A DNA stretch of 64,000 bases, taken from contig NZ_VKKH01000004.1 of the NCBI RefSeq assembly GCF_007197995.1, positions 310,001 to 374,000 of the forward strand. Direction: 5' to 3'. This DNA comes from Aliiglaciecola sp. M165. GTDB lineage: Bacteria; Pseudomonadota; Gammaproteobacteria; Enterobacterales; Alteromonadaceae. The position numbers and the translations under genes were made by a program. Of this stretch, positions 10,191 to 21,417 are shown piece after piece. The notes under the pieces are model-generated. The model did no database searches. It saw only the letters and a program-made list of their open reading frames with translations, and was not told the origin of the DNA. The stretch's first letter is position 1. Each line of letters starts with the position of its first letter.

Positions 10191-11641
10191 GCAGGCATCC
10201 CCTCGCTCAGTTTACTTTTTTCTAATTCAATGGACTGAAGATATTTGGCTATTTGGCCTATGTTTCCCGCGCCTTGGGTCATCAAAATGTCGTCATCTTT
10301 GAGTGTTTCCGCGAGGAGTTTGGGCAATTCTTCTTTGCTTGCCACATATATGGGTTCAAGTTGGCCACGTTGTCTGATGGAGCGGCACAACGATTTGCTG
10401 TCTGCGCCTTCGATAGGCGCTTCACCAGCGCTGTAGACTTCTAGTAATAGCAATACGTCGACTTGCGATAATACACGGACAAAATCCTCGTAAAGATCAC
10501 GGGTTCGGGTAAAGCGGTGAGGTTGATAAGCCATCACAATGCGATTTTCCGGCCAGTTATTCCTAGCCACCGCGATAGTTGCTTCAACTTCGGTTGGATG
10601 ATGACCATAATCGTCAACTAAGGTGACGACACCTTCACCGGTGTCGAACTCACCTAATTGCTCAAACCTTCGGCCAATGCCACCAAAGGCTGCTAACGCG
10701 TCAACTATCGCCTGATCTTCTACTCCCTCGTCGGTTGCAACAGCAATAGCAGCAAGGGCGTTAAGTACATTGTGTTTTCCGGCAATATTGAGGCTGATGT
10801 GCAGTTCAGGTTTGCCTTCACGTAAAGCGGTGAACTGGCTTTGATTAAATCCAAATTCAATATCTATGGCTCGCACATCCGCTTGTTCACTTAGACCATA
10901 AGTCACAATCTTCCTGCCGATACGCGGCACAAGTTCTTGGATCACCGGATCGTCAATACAAACCACGGCTAAGCCATAGAACGGAAGATTGTGTAAAAAA
11001 TCTAAGTAGGTATCTTGCATGCGTGCAAAATCACCGTCATAGGTGTCCATATGATCCGGTTCAATGTTGGTGACAATCGAGACCATAGGCTGCAGGTGCA
11101 CAAAAGATGCATCGCTTTCATCGGCTTCAGCAATTAAATATCTGCTACTGCCCAATTTGGCGTTAGTCCCTGCACTGTTTAGCAATCCACCAATAACAAA
11201 GGTGGGATCCAATTCACCTTGCGCAAAAATAGTCGCTAATAAACTGGTGGTAGTCGTTTTACCGTGAGTGCCAGCAACCGCGATACCATGCCTAAAGCGC
11301 ATAAGCTCAGCTAGCATTTCGGCCCGACGAATAACCGGAATTCTGGCCTCTTTAGCGGCAATAATCTCAGGATTACTGTGATCGATAGCACTCGACACCA
11401 CGACGACGTTCGCATTAACAATATTGCTGGCTTGATGACCAATGTAAATCAGCGCACCCTTTGCTTCGAGACGCTGCGTCATGGCATTGTTTTGTTGGTC
11501 GGACCCGGAAATTTGGTAGCCTTCATTAAGTAAGACTTCGGCGATCCCACCCATACCTGCGCCACCTATACCAATGAAATGTATTTGCTTTATCCTGCGC
11601 ATTTCAGGAATGTGATAATTCACTTTATCTGGACGTGTCAT
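10187..11641 (-). CDS. murC: UDP-N-acetylmuramate--L-alanine ligase
   Basis: MurC adds the first amino acid, L-alanine, to UDP-MurNAc. The 484-residue Mur ligase has the N-terminal Rossmann motif [17 protein letters not shown], the ATP P-loop [11 protein letters not shown] near residue 118, the carbamate/metal region EADESDASF, and the C-terminal [14 protein letters not shown] motif typical of MurC. It overlaps both murG and ddlB by 4 bases. Confidence 0.98.
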   Translation of the reverse strand: MTRPDKVNYHIPEMRRIKQIHFIGIGGAGMGGIAEVLLNEGYQISGSDQQNNAMTQRLEAKGALIYIGHQASNIVNANVVVVSSAIDHSNPEIIAAKEARIPVIRRAEMLAELMRFRHGIAVAGTHGKTTTTSLLATIFAQGELDPTFVIGGLLNSAGTNAKLGSSRYLIAEADESDASFVHLQPMVSIVTNIEPDHMDTYDGDFARMQDTYLDFLHNLPFYGLAVVCIDDPVIQELVPRIGRKIVTYGLSEQADVRAIDIEFGFNQSQFTALREGKPELHISLNIAGKHNVLNALAAIAVATDEGVEDQAIVDALAAFGGIGRRFEQLGEFDTGEGVVTLVDDYGHHPTEVEATIAVARNNWPENRIVMAYQPHRFTRTRDLYEDFVRVLSQVDVLLLLEVYSAGEAPIEGADSKSLCRSIRQRGQLEPIYVASKEELPKLLAETLKDDDILMTQGAGNIGQIAKYLQSIELEKSKLSEGMPA

Positions 11642-12720
11642 GCAGCCATTCCTCCCAGGTCTTCACAGATATCGGCAACGGTTTGCGTGGCTTCGGGTTT
11701 AGCCAAACTCTTCGCACGCTCGCCGATTTCACCAATTTTTTTAGGCTCAGCAAGCAATTCATTAAGTACCGGATATAAGTCACCTTGTTCTAATTTATTC
11801 TGTGGCATCAAAATCCCTGCACCTTCATCACACAGTGCTCGGGCGTTAACGGTTTGGTGGTCGTCAACTGCATGAGGTAATGGAACAAAAATCGCAGCAA
11901 CACCGCTCATCGCCACTTCAGCAACAGTCAACGCACCTGCGCGACAGATGATGACATCTGCCCATCGATACGCTGCGGCCATATCGTCAATAAACTCAGT
12001 CACTTTGCAATCAACGTGCTCACCAATTTGCTGTTGGTACGATTGTTTAACTTCTTCTTGATTACCTTTACCTGTCTGATGCCACACAGAAAACGCGTCA
12101 AGTTTAGCGAGTGCAGAAGGCACATATTCATTAAGCACTTTTGCCCCTAATGACCCACCAACAATTAAAATATGCCGTGTGTTTCTTTGCAGAGTAGATA
12201 CCGACTGATCCGCAAATTCAGGTCTTACCGGATTACCTACCCAAAGATATTTATGCGTATCGGTATTTTTACCAAAGGCGTGATCAAAGCCCATAAGCAC
12301 TTTAGACGCCACTTTAGCCAGCACTTTGTTAGTGACTCCAGGTAATGCGTTTTGCTCATGGACCGCCAATGGGATCCCTCGTAACCACGCAGCGATGCCA
12401 CCAGGACCACTAGCAAATCCCCCCATTCCTAACACAACATCAGGTTGGATCTTTTTGATTACTGCGTTGGCTTGAGCAACAGCTCTTAGCAATTGAAATG
12501 GTGCTTTTAATTTGCGCAGCAAACCATTTCCACGCACACCTGCGACATCTACAAAGCTGATATCAAACCCGGCTTTGGGCACAATTTCAGCTTCCATTCT
12601 TGCTGACGTACCTAACCAATGGATATTCCAATTGCGACGTTTCAATTCATTCGCCACGGCAATGCCTGGAAAAACGTGCCCGCCTGTACCACCGGCCATA
12701 ATCAAAATCGTTTTACCCAT
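11638..12720 (-). CDS. murG: UDP-GlcNAc:undecaprenyl-PP-MurNAc-pentapeptide GlcNAc transferase
   Basis: MurG converts lipid I to lipid II at the inner face of the membrane (GT28). The 360-residue product has the N-terminal G-loop [17 protein letters not shown], the second loop [13 protein letters not shown], and the donor-binding region [11 protein letters not shown]. The ATG at 12720 is preferred over a start 24 codons upstream because GAGG lies 6 bases before it and homologues begin [15 protein letters not shown]. It overlaps the end of ftsW by 8 bases. Confidence 0.97.
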   Translation of the reverse strand: MGKTILIMAGGTGGHVFPGIAVANELKRRNWNIHWLGTSARMEAEIVPKAGFDISFVDVAGVRGNGLLRKLKAPFQLLRAVAQANAVIKKIQPDVVLGMGGFASGPGGIAAWLRGIPLAVHEQNALPGVTNKVLAKVASKVLMGFDHAFGKNTDTHKYLWVGNPVRPEFADQSVSTLQRNTRHILIVGGSLGAKVLNEYVPSALAKLDAFSVWHQTGKGNQEEVKQSYQQQIGEHVDCKVTEFIDDMAAAYRWADVIICRAGALTVAEVAMSGVAAIFVPLPHAVDDHQTVNARALCDEGAGILMPQNKLEQGDLYPVLNELLAEPKKIGEIGERAKSLAKPEATQTVADICEDLGGMAA

Positions 12721-14059
12721 AGCTGACCTCGCTTTGACCAAGAGGGTCGCTGCTCTTTTCGTCTCTACTTTTTTGGGTTTGTATATCGTCAATCAGCTTT
12801 TTCACTTTCGATTTAGCTTTTTTGTTCGCTGGCTTTTTCTTCGAGCCTTTGCTCATGGCTTGTACACCATCAACACGGATTTCAAAATCAATTCGCAACA
12901 AGATGGCCACCGCAACGGACATCACAATCAAACTCGAACCACCGTAACTCACTAGTGGCAGTGTCAGTCCTTTAGTTGGCAAAATTCCTGCACTGGCACC
13001 GACATTAACCGCGGTTTGGAAGCTAAACCAAATACCAATTGCATAGGCGAGATAGGCATCAAAAGGACGTTCATTGGCAATGGCTTTATTACCCAATTGA
13101 AGCGCTTTAAAAACCAAGAAAAATAGAATTGCCAGGACTACTGCAACACCAACAAAACCAAATTCTTCCGCTAATATTGCCACGATAAAGTCGGTATGTG
13201 CTTCAGGTAAATATTCTAGTTTTTGCAAACTATTGCCTAACCCCTGACCAAACCAATCTCCGCGGCCAAAGGCCATCAATGACTGGGTTAATTGATACCC
13301 TTTGCCGAAGGGGTCGGCCCAGGGATCCCAAAATGAAGTCATACGCGCAATTCGATAACCTTCTAACAAAATCAAGGCTGTAATAGCCGCCAATCCGGTG
13401 ATCACCAAACCAAAAAATTGCCAAAGTTTTGCACCGGCTAAAAAGAGTAAACCAATGGTCGTAGCAAACATTACGACAACAGTACCTAAATCTGGTTGCA
13501 TCAGGAGCAGCAGCGCCAAGACAAAAAACACGATCAAGGGCTTAATAAAGCCTTTTAGGTTTTCAGTGACTTCTTCGTATCGACGGACTAAATAGCCAGC
13601 CAAGTAGCAGAAGAAAAACAGTTTGGCGATTTCAGCAACTTGAATGGTGATGGGGCCCAGCGACAACCAACGGCGGCTGCCATTTACGGTTTTACCGATA
13701 AACAACACCAAAATAAGTAGAACTACTGCACTGAGCAATAACCACGGATTGCTTTTTCGCCACCACTGCATCGGAATTTGCATGACAATAAACGCAGCTA
13801 CCACAGCCAGGCATAAATAAATACTGTGGCGAATCGCGAAATAAAAAGGTGCGCCTTTCATTTGCTCGGCAACCGGCATTGATGCAGATGTCACTATTAC
13901 TAATCCGATAGCCATCAACGCCAGACTTAGCAAAATGAGATTCACATCAAAAGGAAGATTGGCCGCGCTGTCACCGTCAAAGCGCTGGGCGAACATTCTT
14001 CGCAATGTAGAATCTTTGTTGTGGTTATTTTGCTTGTCAGTTTTCACAACGTTACTCAT
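12713..14059 (-). CDS. ftsW: Septal peptidoglycan polymerase FtsW (SEDS family)
   Basis: FtsW is the lipid II polymerase that works with FtsI at the septum. The 448-residue protein has about ten transmembrane helices, the SEDS hallmark segment NGSRRWLSLGPITIQVAEIAK split around residue 120, the catalytic-loop region near MQPDLGTVVVMF, and the late motif GILPTKGLTLPLVSYGGSS. The cytoplasmic tail is lysine/serine rich and about 55 residues long. It overlaps murD by 4 bases. Confidence 0.97.
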   Translation of the reverse strand: MSNVVKTDKQNNHNKDSTLRRMFAQRFDGDSAANLPFDVNLILLSLALMAIGLVIVTSASMPVAEQMKGAPFYFAIRHSIYLCLAVVAAFIVMQIPMQWWRKSNPWLLLSAVVLLILVLFIGKTVNGSRRWLSLGPITIQVAEIAKLFFFCYLAGYLVRRYEEVTENLKGFIKPLIVFFVLALLLLMQPDLGTVVVMFATTIGLLFLAGAKLWQFFGLVITGLAAITALILLEGYRIARMTSFWDPWADPFGKGYQLTQSLMAFGRGDWFGQGLGNSLQKLEYLPEAHTDFIVAILAEEFGFVGVAVVLAILFFLVFKALQLGNKAIANERPFDAYLAYAIGIWFSFQTAVNVGASAGILPTKGLTLPLVSYGGSSLIVMSVAVAILLRIDFEIRVDGVQAMSKGSKKKPANKKAKSKVKKLIDDIQTQKSRDEKSSDPLGQSEVSYG

Positions 14060-15363
14060 GATGCGATCTCCAACAAAGCTTGTTTGAAGGTGTCGCCACG
14101 TTGCTGATAGTTGTCAAACATATCGATACTTGCGCAAGCGGGTGACAAGAGCACAGTGTCACCAGATTGAGCCAGCGAATAAGCAAGCTTTACCGCTTCT
14201 TTTAAATCACTGACTTCCACGCTGCCAGGTTTCAACGCAGCAATTTGCCTTCCATCTTTGCCTAAAGTAATCAGCAAGTCGACGGCCGACAGCAACAAGG
14301 GCTGCAACTCGGAAAAATCTGCATTTTTTCCATCGCCGCCAGCGATTAAAACTAATTTGCCCGACTTTTTATCAACCAGGCTTTCGATTGCCGCAATGGT
14401 AGCGCCAACATTTGTAGCTTTAGAATCGTTTATCCAAGTCACATTTTTTGGCTGACCAACGAATTCAAATCGATGTGCTAACCCTTTAAAGGCATGAATC
14501 GCGTCTCGCAAAGCTGCGGTATCGAGTTGCAAATGTTCAACACACGCCAATGCAGCCTGAATATTAAGCATGTTGTGAAGACCCTTAATACCGCACGCAT
14601 GCTGTTCGATAAAACGTTCTCCACGGTGCAATATTGCATCCATGTTAAGGTCATATTGCCAGCCTTTTTGCGTTGTACTTAATCCAAAACTTTGTTCTTC
14701 ATCAAACACTTCTGGCCAAGTTAATTTGTCATCTCTGTTGGCAATTTTATGTTTAGCATTTAAGTAAATTCTGCTTTTTGCTTGTACATAGGCGTCCAAT
14801 TTAAGATGCCGGTCCAAGTGGTCTTCACTGATGTTCAAAATCGTCGCACATACTGGCGCGAGAGACGACAACGTTTCCAATTGAAAGCTGGATAGCTCTA
14901 AAACCAGAAAATCCGCTTCTATATCCACTAAATCCAATACAGGTGTGCCGATATTACCGCCCATCACAGCGTTTTTACCGGCACTGTTAAGCATATCGGT
15001 AACTAAGCTGGTGACCGTTGACTTGCCGTTTGAGCCAGTAATTGCAATCACAGGAATCGTATTGACCCGAGCAAATAGCTCAACGTCGCCTATCACGTCA
15101 ACACCACACTTTTTAGCCTGTTGAATCTCGTTGACGTTTGGATTTACTCCAGGGCTTAAAACAATCATGTTAGCCCGACTTAGCACCTCTGCGTCCAATC
15201 TCCCAACAATACCTCGAGTGTTCGCGGGAATGGAGGCATTAGGGTTGCTATCCATAACGGAGACAATTGCACCCTGTTGTTGTAAAAATCGCACACATGA
15301 GCGACCGGTCAGTCCAAGACCGACGACGACCACATGTTGATTTTTAACGTCCAACGAATGCAT
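14056..15363 (-). CDS. murD: UDP-MurNAc-L-Ala--D-glutamate ligase
   Basis: MurD adds D-glutamate to the stem peptide. The 435-residue product shows VVVVGLGLTGRSCVRFL at the N-terminus, the P-loop ITGSNGKSTVTSL, the metal-binding glutamate in LELSSFQLE, the HLDRH motif and the C-terminal LLSPACASIDMFDNYQQRG signature. The ATG at 15363 is chosen because it lies just past the mraY stop and starts MHSLDVKNQHVVVVG; the frame is open for 32 more codons upstream, inside mraY, and that extension has no similarity to the family. Confidence 0.97.
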   Translation of the reverse strand: MHSLDVKNQHVVVVGLGLTGRSCVRFLQQQGAIVSVMDSNPNASIPANTRGIVGRLDAEVLSRANMIVLSPGVNPNVNEIQQAKKCGVDVIGDVELFARVNTIPVIAITGSNGKSTVTSLVTDMLNSAGKNAVMGGNIGTPVLDLVDIEADFLVLELSSFQLETLSSLAPVCATILNISEDHLDRHLKLDAYVQAKSRIYLNAKHKIANRDDKLTWPEVFDEEQSFGLSTTQKGWQYDLNMDAILHRGERFIEQHACGIKGLHNMLNIQAALACVEHLQLDTAALRDAIHAFKGLAHRFEFVGQPKNVTWINDSKATNVGATIAAIESLVDKKSGKLVLIAGGDGKNADFSELQPLLLSAVDLLITLGKDGRQIAALKPGSVEVSDLKEAVKLAYSLAQSGDTVLLSPACASIDMFDNYQQRGDTFKQALLEIAS

Positions 15364-15371
15364 AAATTTGT

Positions 15372-16454
15372 CTACCTCAATTTCAGGGTCGCAAGACCAA
15401 TCAGCACCAGGATCAGTGAAATGATCCAAAATCGCACTATGACACGGGGCTCTGGCCAACCTTTTAATTCATAATGATGATGAATAGGCGCCATTCTAAA
15501 AATTCGCTGGCCTCGCAGTTTGTATGAGCCAACCTGCAGGATCACAGACAGAGTTTCAATGACGAACACTCCCCCCATAATGATCAATACAATTTCCTGG
15601 CGCACTAAAACCGCCATAATGCCGAGTGTTCCGCCAAGTGCCAATGAGCCTACATCGCCCATAAAGACTTGCGCCGGATAGGTGTTAAACCACAAAAATC
15701 CTAACCCAGCACCAACGATGGCGGTGCTCACGATGACAAGTTCACTGGTTAGCGGAATGTAAGGAATATTCAAGTATGCTGAGAAGTTAATGTTACCGGT
15801 GGCATAGGCAAAAATCGCCAATGCACCAGCAACTAGAATAGTGGGTACAATTGCCAGGCCATCTAAGCCATCTGTAAGATTAACCGCGTTGCTGGTGCCT
15901 ACTACCGTAAAATAGACCACAACCATAAAGAAAAGTCCGAGTTGCGGCATGACCTCTTTGAAAAAGGGCACGAGTAATGCGGTTTCTGCGGGGTCCTGAC
16001 GGTAAGCATAAAGATATACCGCAACACCAATAGCGATAACCGACTGCCAAAAATATTTCCATTTAGCGATTAAGCCTTTGGGATCCTTCCTAATCACTTT
16101 ACGGTAGTCATCAATAAAACCGATTGCGCCATACCCTACAACGACAGACAACACCACCCAAACATAGCGATTACTCAGGTCTGCCCACAGCAAAGCACTG
16201 GTCAAAATTGCCGCTAGTATCAACAACCCACCCATAGTCGGCGTTCCAGATTTGGACAGGTGACTTTGCGGCCCGTCATCTCTAACGGTTTGGCCAATCT
16301 GCAAGCGCTGCAACCAGCGGATCATTGCCGGTCCAATTAATACCGCCATCAATAAGGCTGTCAACGTGCTAAGGATCGCTCGCAGGGTTAGGTACGAAAA
16401 TACATTAAACCCTGCATCAAATTGTTGCAGCCACTCGGCCAGCCAAATTAACAT
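15372..16454 (-). CDS. mraY: Phospho-MurNAc-pentapeptide transferase
   Basis: MraY attaches phospho-MurNAc-pentapeptide to undecaprenyl phosphate to form lipid I. The 360-residue integral membrane protein has about ten helices and the conserved loops [20 protein letters not shown] (aspartate pair for Mg2+), [13 protein letters not shown], and the histidine-rich [15 protein letters not shown]. It overlaps murF by 7 bases. Confidence 0.98.
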   Translation of the reverse strand: MLIWLAEWLQQFDAGFNVFSYLTLRAILSTLTALLMAVLIGPAMIRWLQRLQIGQTVRDDGPQSHLSKSGTPTMGGLLILAAILTSALLWADLSNRYVWVVLSVVVGYGAIGFIDDYRKVIRKDPKGLIAKWKYFWQSVIAIGVAVYLYAYRQDPAETALLVPFFKEVMPQLGLFFMVVVYFTVVGTSNAVNLTDGLDGLAIVPTILVAGALAIFAYATGNINFSAYLNIPYIPLTSELVIVSTAIVGAGLGFLWFNTYPAQVFMGDVGSLALGGTLGIMAVLVRQEIVLIIMGGVFVIETLSVILQVGSYKLRGQRIFRMAPIHHHYELKGWPEPRVIVRFWIISLILVLIGLATLKLR

Positions 16455-17839
16455 GCAATGCGCTCCCGGTGGCGTTCAAACTTTCCCACGGGTGATTCCT
16501 CAAGGGCTTTCACCACTTTTTCCATTCGCGCGCTACGAGAACCTTTTACAAGAATAGTGATGTCACGTTGTTCACGAGCCAGGCGATCATTCACGTATGC
16601 CACTAAGTTATTCATGTCACTGAAGTGTTTGCCACCAAAAGCATCACTTGCTGACTGGCTCAGCACGCCCAACGTTAACAAATTATCAATTCCCTTCGAT
16701 TTAGCGTGTTCGCCAACTAGCTCATGGTAGTAGCGAGCCTTTTCACCCAATTCTCCCATGTCGCCCAGTATTAACAGACGATAGCCACTAAAACTGCTCA
16801 GCAGATCAACCGCAGCGTTAACCGACGCTACATTGGCGTTGTAAGTATCATCTAGAATTTTCACTTGATTGGTTAACTGTTTAACCTGCAAACGACCACT
16901 GACCTGTTGCATGTTTTGCAATCCGAATTTGATATCTTCAAGGCTAGCGCCAACATTCATCGCTAACGCGGCGGCCACCAGTGAATTACTCACGTTATGT
17001 TCGCCAGGTAGCGCCAATGTCAGATGCACATTTCCTTTTGGTGTGCACAGTAAAAATTGCGCACAACCATCCAAACCTAAGGTGATATCTTTGGCATGAA
17101 ATTCGGTTTCGGATTCCGTCGAAAAGCAAACTGTTTTGGAGTACTTCAGCTTGCCAGACCAAAACTGATAGAATTGACTGTCAGCATTGATAACAGCTGT
17201 GCCCTCTTCGTTTAGGCCTTTAAAGATTTCGCTTTTTGCTCTGGCAACACCCAGCAGGCTGCCAAATCCTTCTAGGTGCGCGGCGGCGGCATTGACGATA
17301 GTCGCCACATCTGGCTTTACTAAGCTTGTTGTATAAGCGATCTCACCAAGGTGATTAGCGCCCATTTCGATGACCGCAAAATCATGCTTCTCTTCTAGCC
17401 TTAACAGAGTAAGGGGTACACCAATATCATTATTGAAATTTCCTTTGGTTGCCAAAACATTGCCGATGCGTGACAAAATGGCGGCAACCATTTCTTTCAC
17501 CGTAGTTTTTCCGCTACTCCCGGTAATACCTACTGTTTTTGGATTAACTTTTGATTTTACAGCGGCACCTAAAGCACCTAACGCCATTCTGGTATCTTCG
17601 ACCAAAATATAAGGCAATTCAGTTTCCACGGGTTGCGAAACGATCAACGCCGCAGCTCCAGATTTTGTTGCGATATCAATGAACTTGTGACCGTCAAAGT
17701 TGGGACCAACAAGGGCGATAAATAGATCACCCTTGCCAAGTGTTCGGGTGTCAGTGCTCACGCCGGTAATATCTTGATTTTTTCCGACTAAATTTCCAGA
17801 GACGTGTTGTGCTATCCAATCAAGGGACACTGTTATCAT
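16448..17839 (-). CDS. murF: UDP-MurNAc-tripeptide--D-Ala-D-Ala ligase
   Basis: MurF adds D-Ala-D-Ala to complete the pentapeptide precursor. The 463-residue Mur ligase has a MurF-type N-terminal domain with [18 protein letters not shown], the P-loop [26 protein letters not shown], the [13 protein letters not shown] segment and [18 protein letters not shown] in the C-terminal half. Its ATG shares a base with the murE stop codon (TAATG), a sign of coupled translation. Confidence 0.98.
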   Translation of the reverse strand: MITVSLDWIAQHVSGNLVGKNQDITGVSTDTRTLGKGDLFIALVGPNFDGHKFIDIATKSGAAALIVSQPVETELPYILVEDTRMALGALGAAVKSKVNPKTVGITGSSGKTTVKEMVAAILSRIGNVLATKGNFNNDIGVPLTLLRLEEKHDFAVIEMGANHLGEIAYTTSLVKPDVATIVNAAAAHLEGFGSLLGVARAKSEIFKGLNEEGTAVINADSQFYQFWSGKLKYSKTVCFSTESETEFHAKDITLGLDGCAQFLLCTPKGNVHLTLALPGEHNVSNSLVAAALAMNVGASLEDIKFGLQNMQQVSGRLQVKQLTNQVKILDDTYNANVASVNAAVDLLSSFSGYRLLILGDMGELGEKARYYHELVGEHAKSKGIDNLLTLGVLSQSASDAFGGKHFSDMNNLVAYVNDRLAREQRDITILVKGSRSARMEKVVKALEESPVGKFERHRERIAC

Positions 17840-19362
17840 TATAATTTCTCCAAACTTAGCTTTTTGACGTACTCACGCTCGTCATATGGCAAACTGTGTT
17901 CGCCGATGATTTGTGTAGTTTCATGACCTTTCCCCGCAACCAACACCAGGTCGCCAGGGCTGCTTTGAACAATTGCCCGTTTGATAGCGTTTTTTCTATC
18001 CAATTCAACAACAACGCCATCAGCGTTTTGCATATCTTGTAAAATGTCCGCGACAATAGAACGAGGGGCTTCAGAACGGCTGTTATCGGTTGTCACAAAG
18101 ACTTTATCGCTGTTTTGCTGGGCAATTTTGCCCATCATTGGGCGTTTACCTTTATCTCGATCACCACCACATCCAAATACGCTGTATAGCGTGCCGCTGC
18201 AATGCATTCTCGCCGACACCAACGCCTGCTCTAAAGCATCTGGAGTATGGGCATAATCTACAATGATGTTGCCTCTGTCTAATGTGGCAAAAAGCTCCAT
18301 GCGTCCAGCAACGGGCTTCACGTTGTGACAAGCAATGGCAAGGGCATCCAACGGATGGCCTAATACCAGTAAGCTTGCCAGAGCGGCCAGCAGGTTCGAC
18401 ACGTTAAAGTTACCTAACAAGGCACAATCAATCTGTGCATTTCCCCAACTAGACCGCAACATAAAGCTCAGCCCATTGCCGTGAAATGCGACGTTCTCAG
18501 CAAGGCAATATTGCCATTGTGGGTCTAATTCTTTAGACGAAAGTTGAGTCGACAATATGGTGATGTTTTGCGCATCTGAGGCGGCCTGAATCCAATTTTT
18601 TGCTTCGATATCATCCAGGTTGACAATGACTTGCTTAAGTCCAGGTTGCGTGAGCAATAGCCGTTTAGCGCGGGCGTACTCTTCCATCGTGCCATGATAA
18701 TCTAGATGATCTCGCGTAAGATTTGTGAATACAGCGACATCGGTTTTTAACCCTTCTATTCTGCTTTGCACTAAGGCGTGAGAAGAGGCCTCAAGGGCAA
18801 CTTGTTTAGCGTCTTGGGCGACAAACTCAGCCAACAACCGTTGCATTTGGCAAGCATCAGGTGTGGTATTGAGGGTCTTTTCTAAATCTTCAATCCGGTT
18901 GGTGTACATGCCTGCACCCAAAGTGCCAATCGAAGCGGCAGCGTCACCTAACAGATAACGTAGCTGACTGATGAGTTGTACCGTAGAAGTCTTACCATTG
19001 GTGCCTGTCACCGCAATCACATCGAGTTTTTCTGCCGGCATGCCGTAAAAGGTTGCTGCCACGTGAGAGAGCTTAGCGGCCAATTGATAAAAACTAATGA
19101 TGACGGTTTGTTCGCGCATTTGCAGGTTGCCATGTTCCTTGGCGCCATCTACTTCCTGCAAGACCATGCGAGCACCAAGACTGATGGCCTGGGGAATGAA
19201 GTTTCTGCCGTCGAGATTGTGACCTTTCACTGCGACAAAAACGCTGTGAAAGCCAACTTCTCTGCTGTCTAAGACCAATTCATTGACATCGACGTCTGGT
19301 GCCTCGATAGCAAACTGCTGCAAGGTTGCTTTGATGTTTCTTGGAGGTAACAAAGAAGACAT
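17839..19362 (-). CDS. murE: UDP-MurNAc-dipeptide--diaminopimelate ligase
   Basis: MurE adds the third stem residue, expected to be meso-diaminopimelate. The 507-residue product has the P-loop VTGTNGKTSTVQLI, the HLDYHG motif, VDYAHTPDALEQAL and the C-terminal substrate signature. That signature reads DNSR instead of the usual DNPR: the arginine that contacts diaminopimelate is kept but the proline is serine. The ATG at 19362 is supported by a G-rich Shine-Dalgarno stretch and by its position directly after the ftsI stop; an 18-codon upstream extension lies within ftsI and is rejected. Confidence 0.97.
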   Translation of the reverse strand: MSSLLPPRNIKATLQQFAIEAPDVDVNELVLDSREVGFHSVFVAVKGHNLDGRNFIPQAISLGARMVLQEVDGAKEHGNLQMREQTVIISFYQLAAKLSHVAATFYGMPAEKLDVIAVTGTNGKTSTVQLISQLRYLLGDAAASIGTLGAGMYTNRIEDLEKTLNTTPDACQMQRLLAEFVAQDAKQVALEASSHALVQSRIEGLKTDVAVFTNLTRDHLDYHGTMEEYARAKRLLLTQPGLKQVIVNLDDIEAKNWIQAASDAQNITILSTQLSSKELDPQWQYCLAENVAFHGNGLSFMLRSSWGNAQIDCALLGNFNVSNLLAALASLLVLGHPLDALAIACHNVKPVAGRMELFATLDRGNIIVDYAHTPDALEQALVSARMHCSGTLYSVFGCGGDRDKGKRPMMGKIAQQNSDKVFVTTDNSRSEAPRSIVADILQDMQNADGVVVELDRKNAIKRAIVQSSPGDLVLVAGKGHETTQIIGEHSLPYDEREYVKKLSLEKL

Positions 19363-19363
19363 C

Positions 19364-21100
19364 TTATTGCCCCCCATTTTTAGCGATGGATGATACATCC
19401 CGCGCGTCAGGGGCAACGTTTAGCAACTGCAACGAAGTTGACATGATTTGCCCAAATACCGGAGCTGCTGTATCACCGCCGTAGTACAAGTCGCCCTTAG
19501 GTTCATTGATCAATACAACCACAGCGAGCTGAGGATCTGAAACCGGTGCAACACCTGCAAAAATGTTCACATACTGCTCTCCATAGCCACCTTTTACCGC
19601 TTTACGCGAAGTGCCGGTTTTTCCGGCGACTCGGTAACCAGGCACCTGTGCTTTTGTGCCAGACCCACCTTCGTCTAAAACACTTTCCATCATTTCTAGT
19701 ACTTGCGTAGCATGTACTTCGCTAAGCACGCGTTCCGTCTCTTTTTGCTCATCTGACATGATAATGTTTAGTGGCTGTTTGACACCGCCGTTACCCAAAA
19801 TGGCATACATTCTGGCCAATTGCATCGTCGTCACTGTCAGGCCATAGCCAAACGATAATGTAGACAATTCAAAGTCTGACCAACGGCGCTGCTCATTAAA
19901 CAACCCTTGAGTTTCACCAATAAGATTGGTGCCGGTATCGCTCATTAGCCCCATGTTGTAATACATGTCTAAGAAAAACTCTTTTGGCACAGACAAGGCT
20001 AATTTGGAGGTTCCAACATTGCTCGATTTTTGAATAATGCCAGTCAGATCCAACTTGCCGTAATTTTTTGAATCTCGAACGATACTGCCACCCAGTCGTC
20101 TCCATCCAGGCGAAGTGTCCAACACCGTCGCCGCTTTCGCTGAGCCGAATTCAAGGGCACTGAGCACTGCTAAAGGTTTTACCGACGAGCCAGGTTCAAA
20201 GGTATCAGTAATGGCACGGTTACGTATCAACCTGGCTGATACACCTTTGCGATTATTGGGATTGAACGAAGGACTGTTAACCATTGCCAACACCTCTCCG
20301 GTGTTAACATCAACGACAACAGCCGAGCCCGATGTCGCGCGATAATAGTGTACGGCTGATTTTAGCTCACGAAATGCCAATGCTTGAATCCGCTGATCGA
20401 TTGTCAACTGGATGTCTTGTGGCTCTTTGCCTTTTGCTTCATCGAGAACTTCAACCTGACGTCCTTTGGCGTCGCGGCGAATAGTGCGAGAGTCCGGCGT
20501 ACCTGAAAGCCACTTGTCATAAAGTTTTTCAATTCCCTCGATACCTTCATCGTCGACATTGGTAAATCCAATCAAGTGAGCAGAGACCTCACCAGCAGGA
20601 TAAAAGCGACGGGACTCATCTACCAGGTGAACGCCAGGGATTTTCAAGTTTTTAACGAAAGTGGCCATAGCCGGTGAAACCTGGCGTTGCAAATACACAA
20701 ACTTTCTATTTTCGTCTGTAGCTTTTTTAATTAATTGATCGACATCGCGGCCAAGCACTTTCGCCAAAGCTTCCCATCGGCGAACATCGTGCAACGCATT
20801 TTTGTCAGGGTTGTTGATAGTTGGAGGGTGGGCCCAAACCGCTTTGGCTGGCACGCTAACGGCTAGTTGCTCTCCGTTTCTATCGGTTATTAGGCCGCGA
20901 TAGACTTCGGAATTGAGCACTCGCAATGTTCGATTGTCACCCTCTTCAATTAGTTGATCAGGGTTGATCACTTGAATATACGCAGCTCTGACAGTCAGAA
21001 CACCAAACACCATAAGAATCGCCACCACGACAACAACAAATCGCCATTGCATTAAGCTGGGTGCAATTTTTTGTTTCGCTTGTTTATTCCTGGCCGTCAT
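19364..21100 (-). CDS. ftsI: Septal peptidoglycan transpeptidase FtsI (PBP3)
   Basis: FtsI is the class B penicillin-binding protein that crosslinks septal peptidoglycan with FtsW. The 578-residue protein has a short cytoplasmic tail, one transmembrane helix (about 20-40), a pedestal domain, and a transpeptidase domain with S305xxK308 (EPGSSVKPL), SSN near 359-361 and KTGTS. These positions nearly match E. coli FtsI. It overlaps ftsL by 4 bases. It is the expected target of beta-lactams such as aztreonam. Confidence 0.98.
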   Translation of the reverse strand: MTARNKQAKQKIAPSLMQWRFVVVVVAILMVFGVLTVRAAYIQVINPDQLIEEGDNRTLRVLNSEVYRGLITDRNGEQLAVSVPAKAVWAHPPTINNPDKNALHDVRRWEALAKVLGRDVDQLIKKATDENRKFVYLQRQVSPAMATFVKNLKIPGVHLVDESRRFYPAGEVSAHLIGFTNVDDEGIEGIEKLYDKWLSGTPDSRTIRRDAKGRQVEVLDEAKGKEPQDIQLTIDQRIQALAFRELKSAVHYYRATSGSAVVVDVNTGEVLAMVNSPSFNPNNRKGVSARLIRNRAITDTFEPGSSVKPLAVLSALEFGSAKAATVLDTSPGWRRLGGSIVRDSKNYGKLDLTGIIQKSSNVGTSKLALSVPKEFFLDMYYNMGLMSDTGTNLIGETQGLFNEQRRWSDFELSTLSFGYGLTVTTMQLARMYAILGNGGVKQPLNIIMSDEQKETERVLSEVHATQVLEMMESVLDEGGSGTKAQVPGYRVAGKTGTSRKAVKGGYGEQYVNIFAGVAPVSDPQLAVVVLINEPKGDLYYGGDTAAPVFGQIMSTSLQLLNVAPDARDVSSIAKNGGQ

Positions 21101-21417
21101 TTTAAGCGCACCACCACTTCTTCTTCCGGAGACGGACGATGCATATTAAGCTGCTTCTTCATAGCCACTTCGATACGGTTGTGATCTGTCAGTGCCCCCT
21201 GTTCTAAGATCAGATGACGCCATTCGATATCCAGCTGATCTTGCTCCTGCATCAGAGCTTCCAAGGTGATTGACATCTGCCTATTGTGATGAGCACTTAG
21301 GATCACCGCAAAGGCACTTATCAATACCATTAAAAACAACAAAACCCGTATCGGATGACGGGCTAGTTCGGAGAGGATTATGGCGACCAAATTAAAATTG
21401 GTCTTTATCTGGGTCAT
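21097..21417 (-). CDS. ftsL: Cell division protein FtsL
   Basis: FtsL is a small bitopic protein that forms the FtsQLB complex and activates FtsWI. The 106-residue product has a cytoplasmic N-terminus, one transmembrane helix (about 25-44, [17 protein letters not shown]) and a periplasmic leucine-zipper-like coiled coil with a conserved [15 protein letters not shown] end. It overlaps rsmH and ftsI by 4 bases each. Sequence conservation in this family is low, so the assignment rests on topology and position. Confidence 0.93.
   Translation of the reverse strand: MTQIKTNFNLVAIILSELARHPIRVLLFLMVLISAFAVILSAHHNRQMSITLEALMQEQDQLDIEWRHLILEQGALTDHNRIEVAMKKQLNMHRPSPEEEVVVRLK

Noticed and set aside
9829-10302. 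A 157-codon plus-strand frame
   Set aside because: It is antisense to the ddlB/murC junction, where both genes have full sets of motifs.
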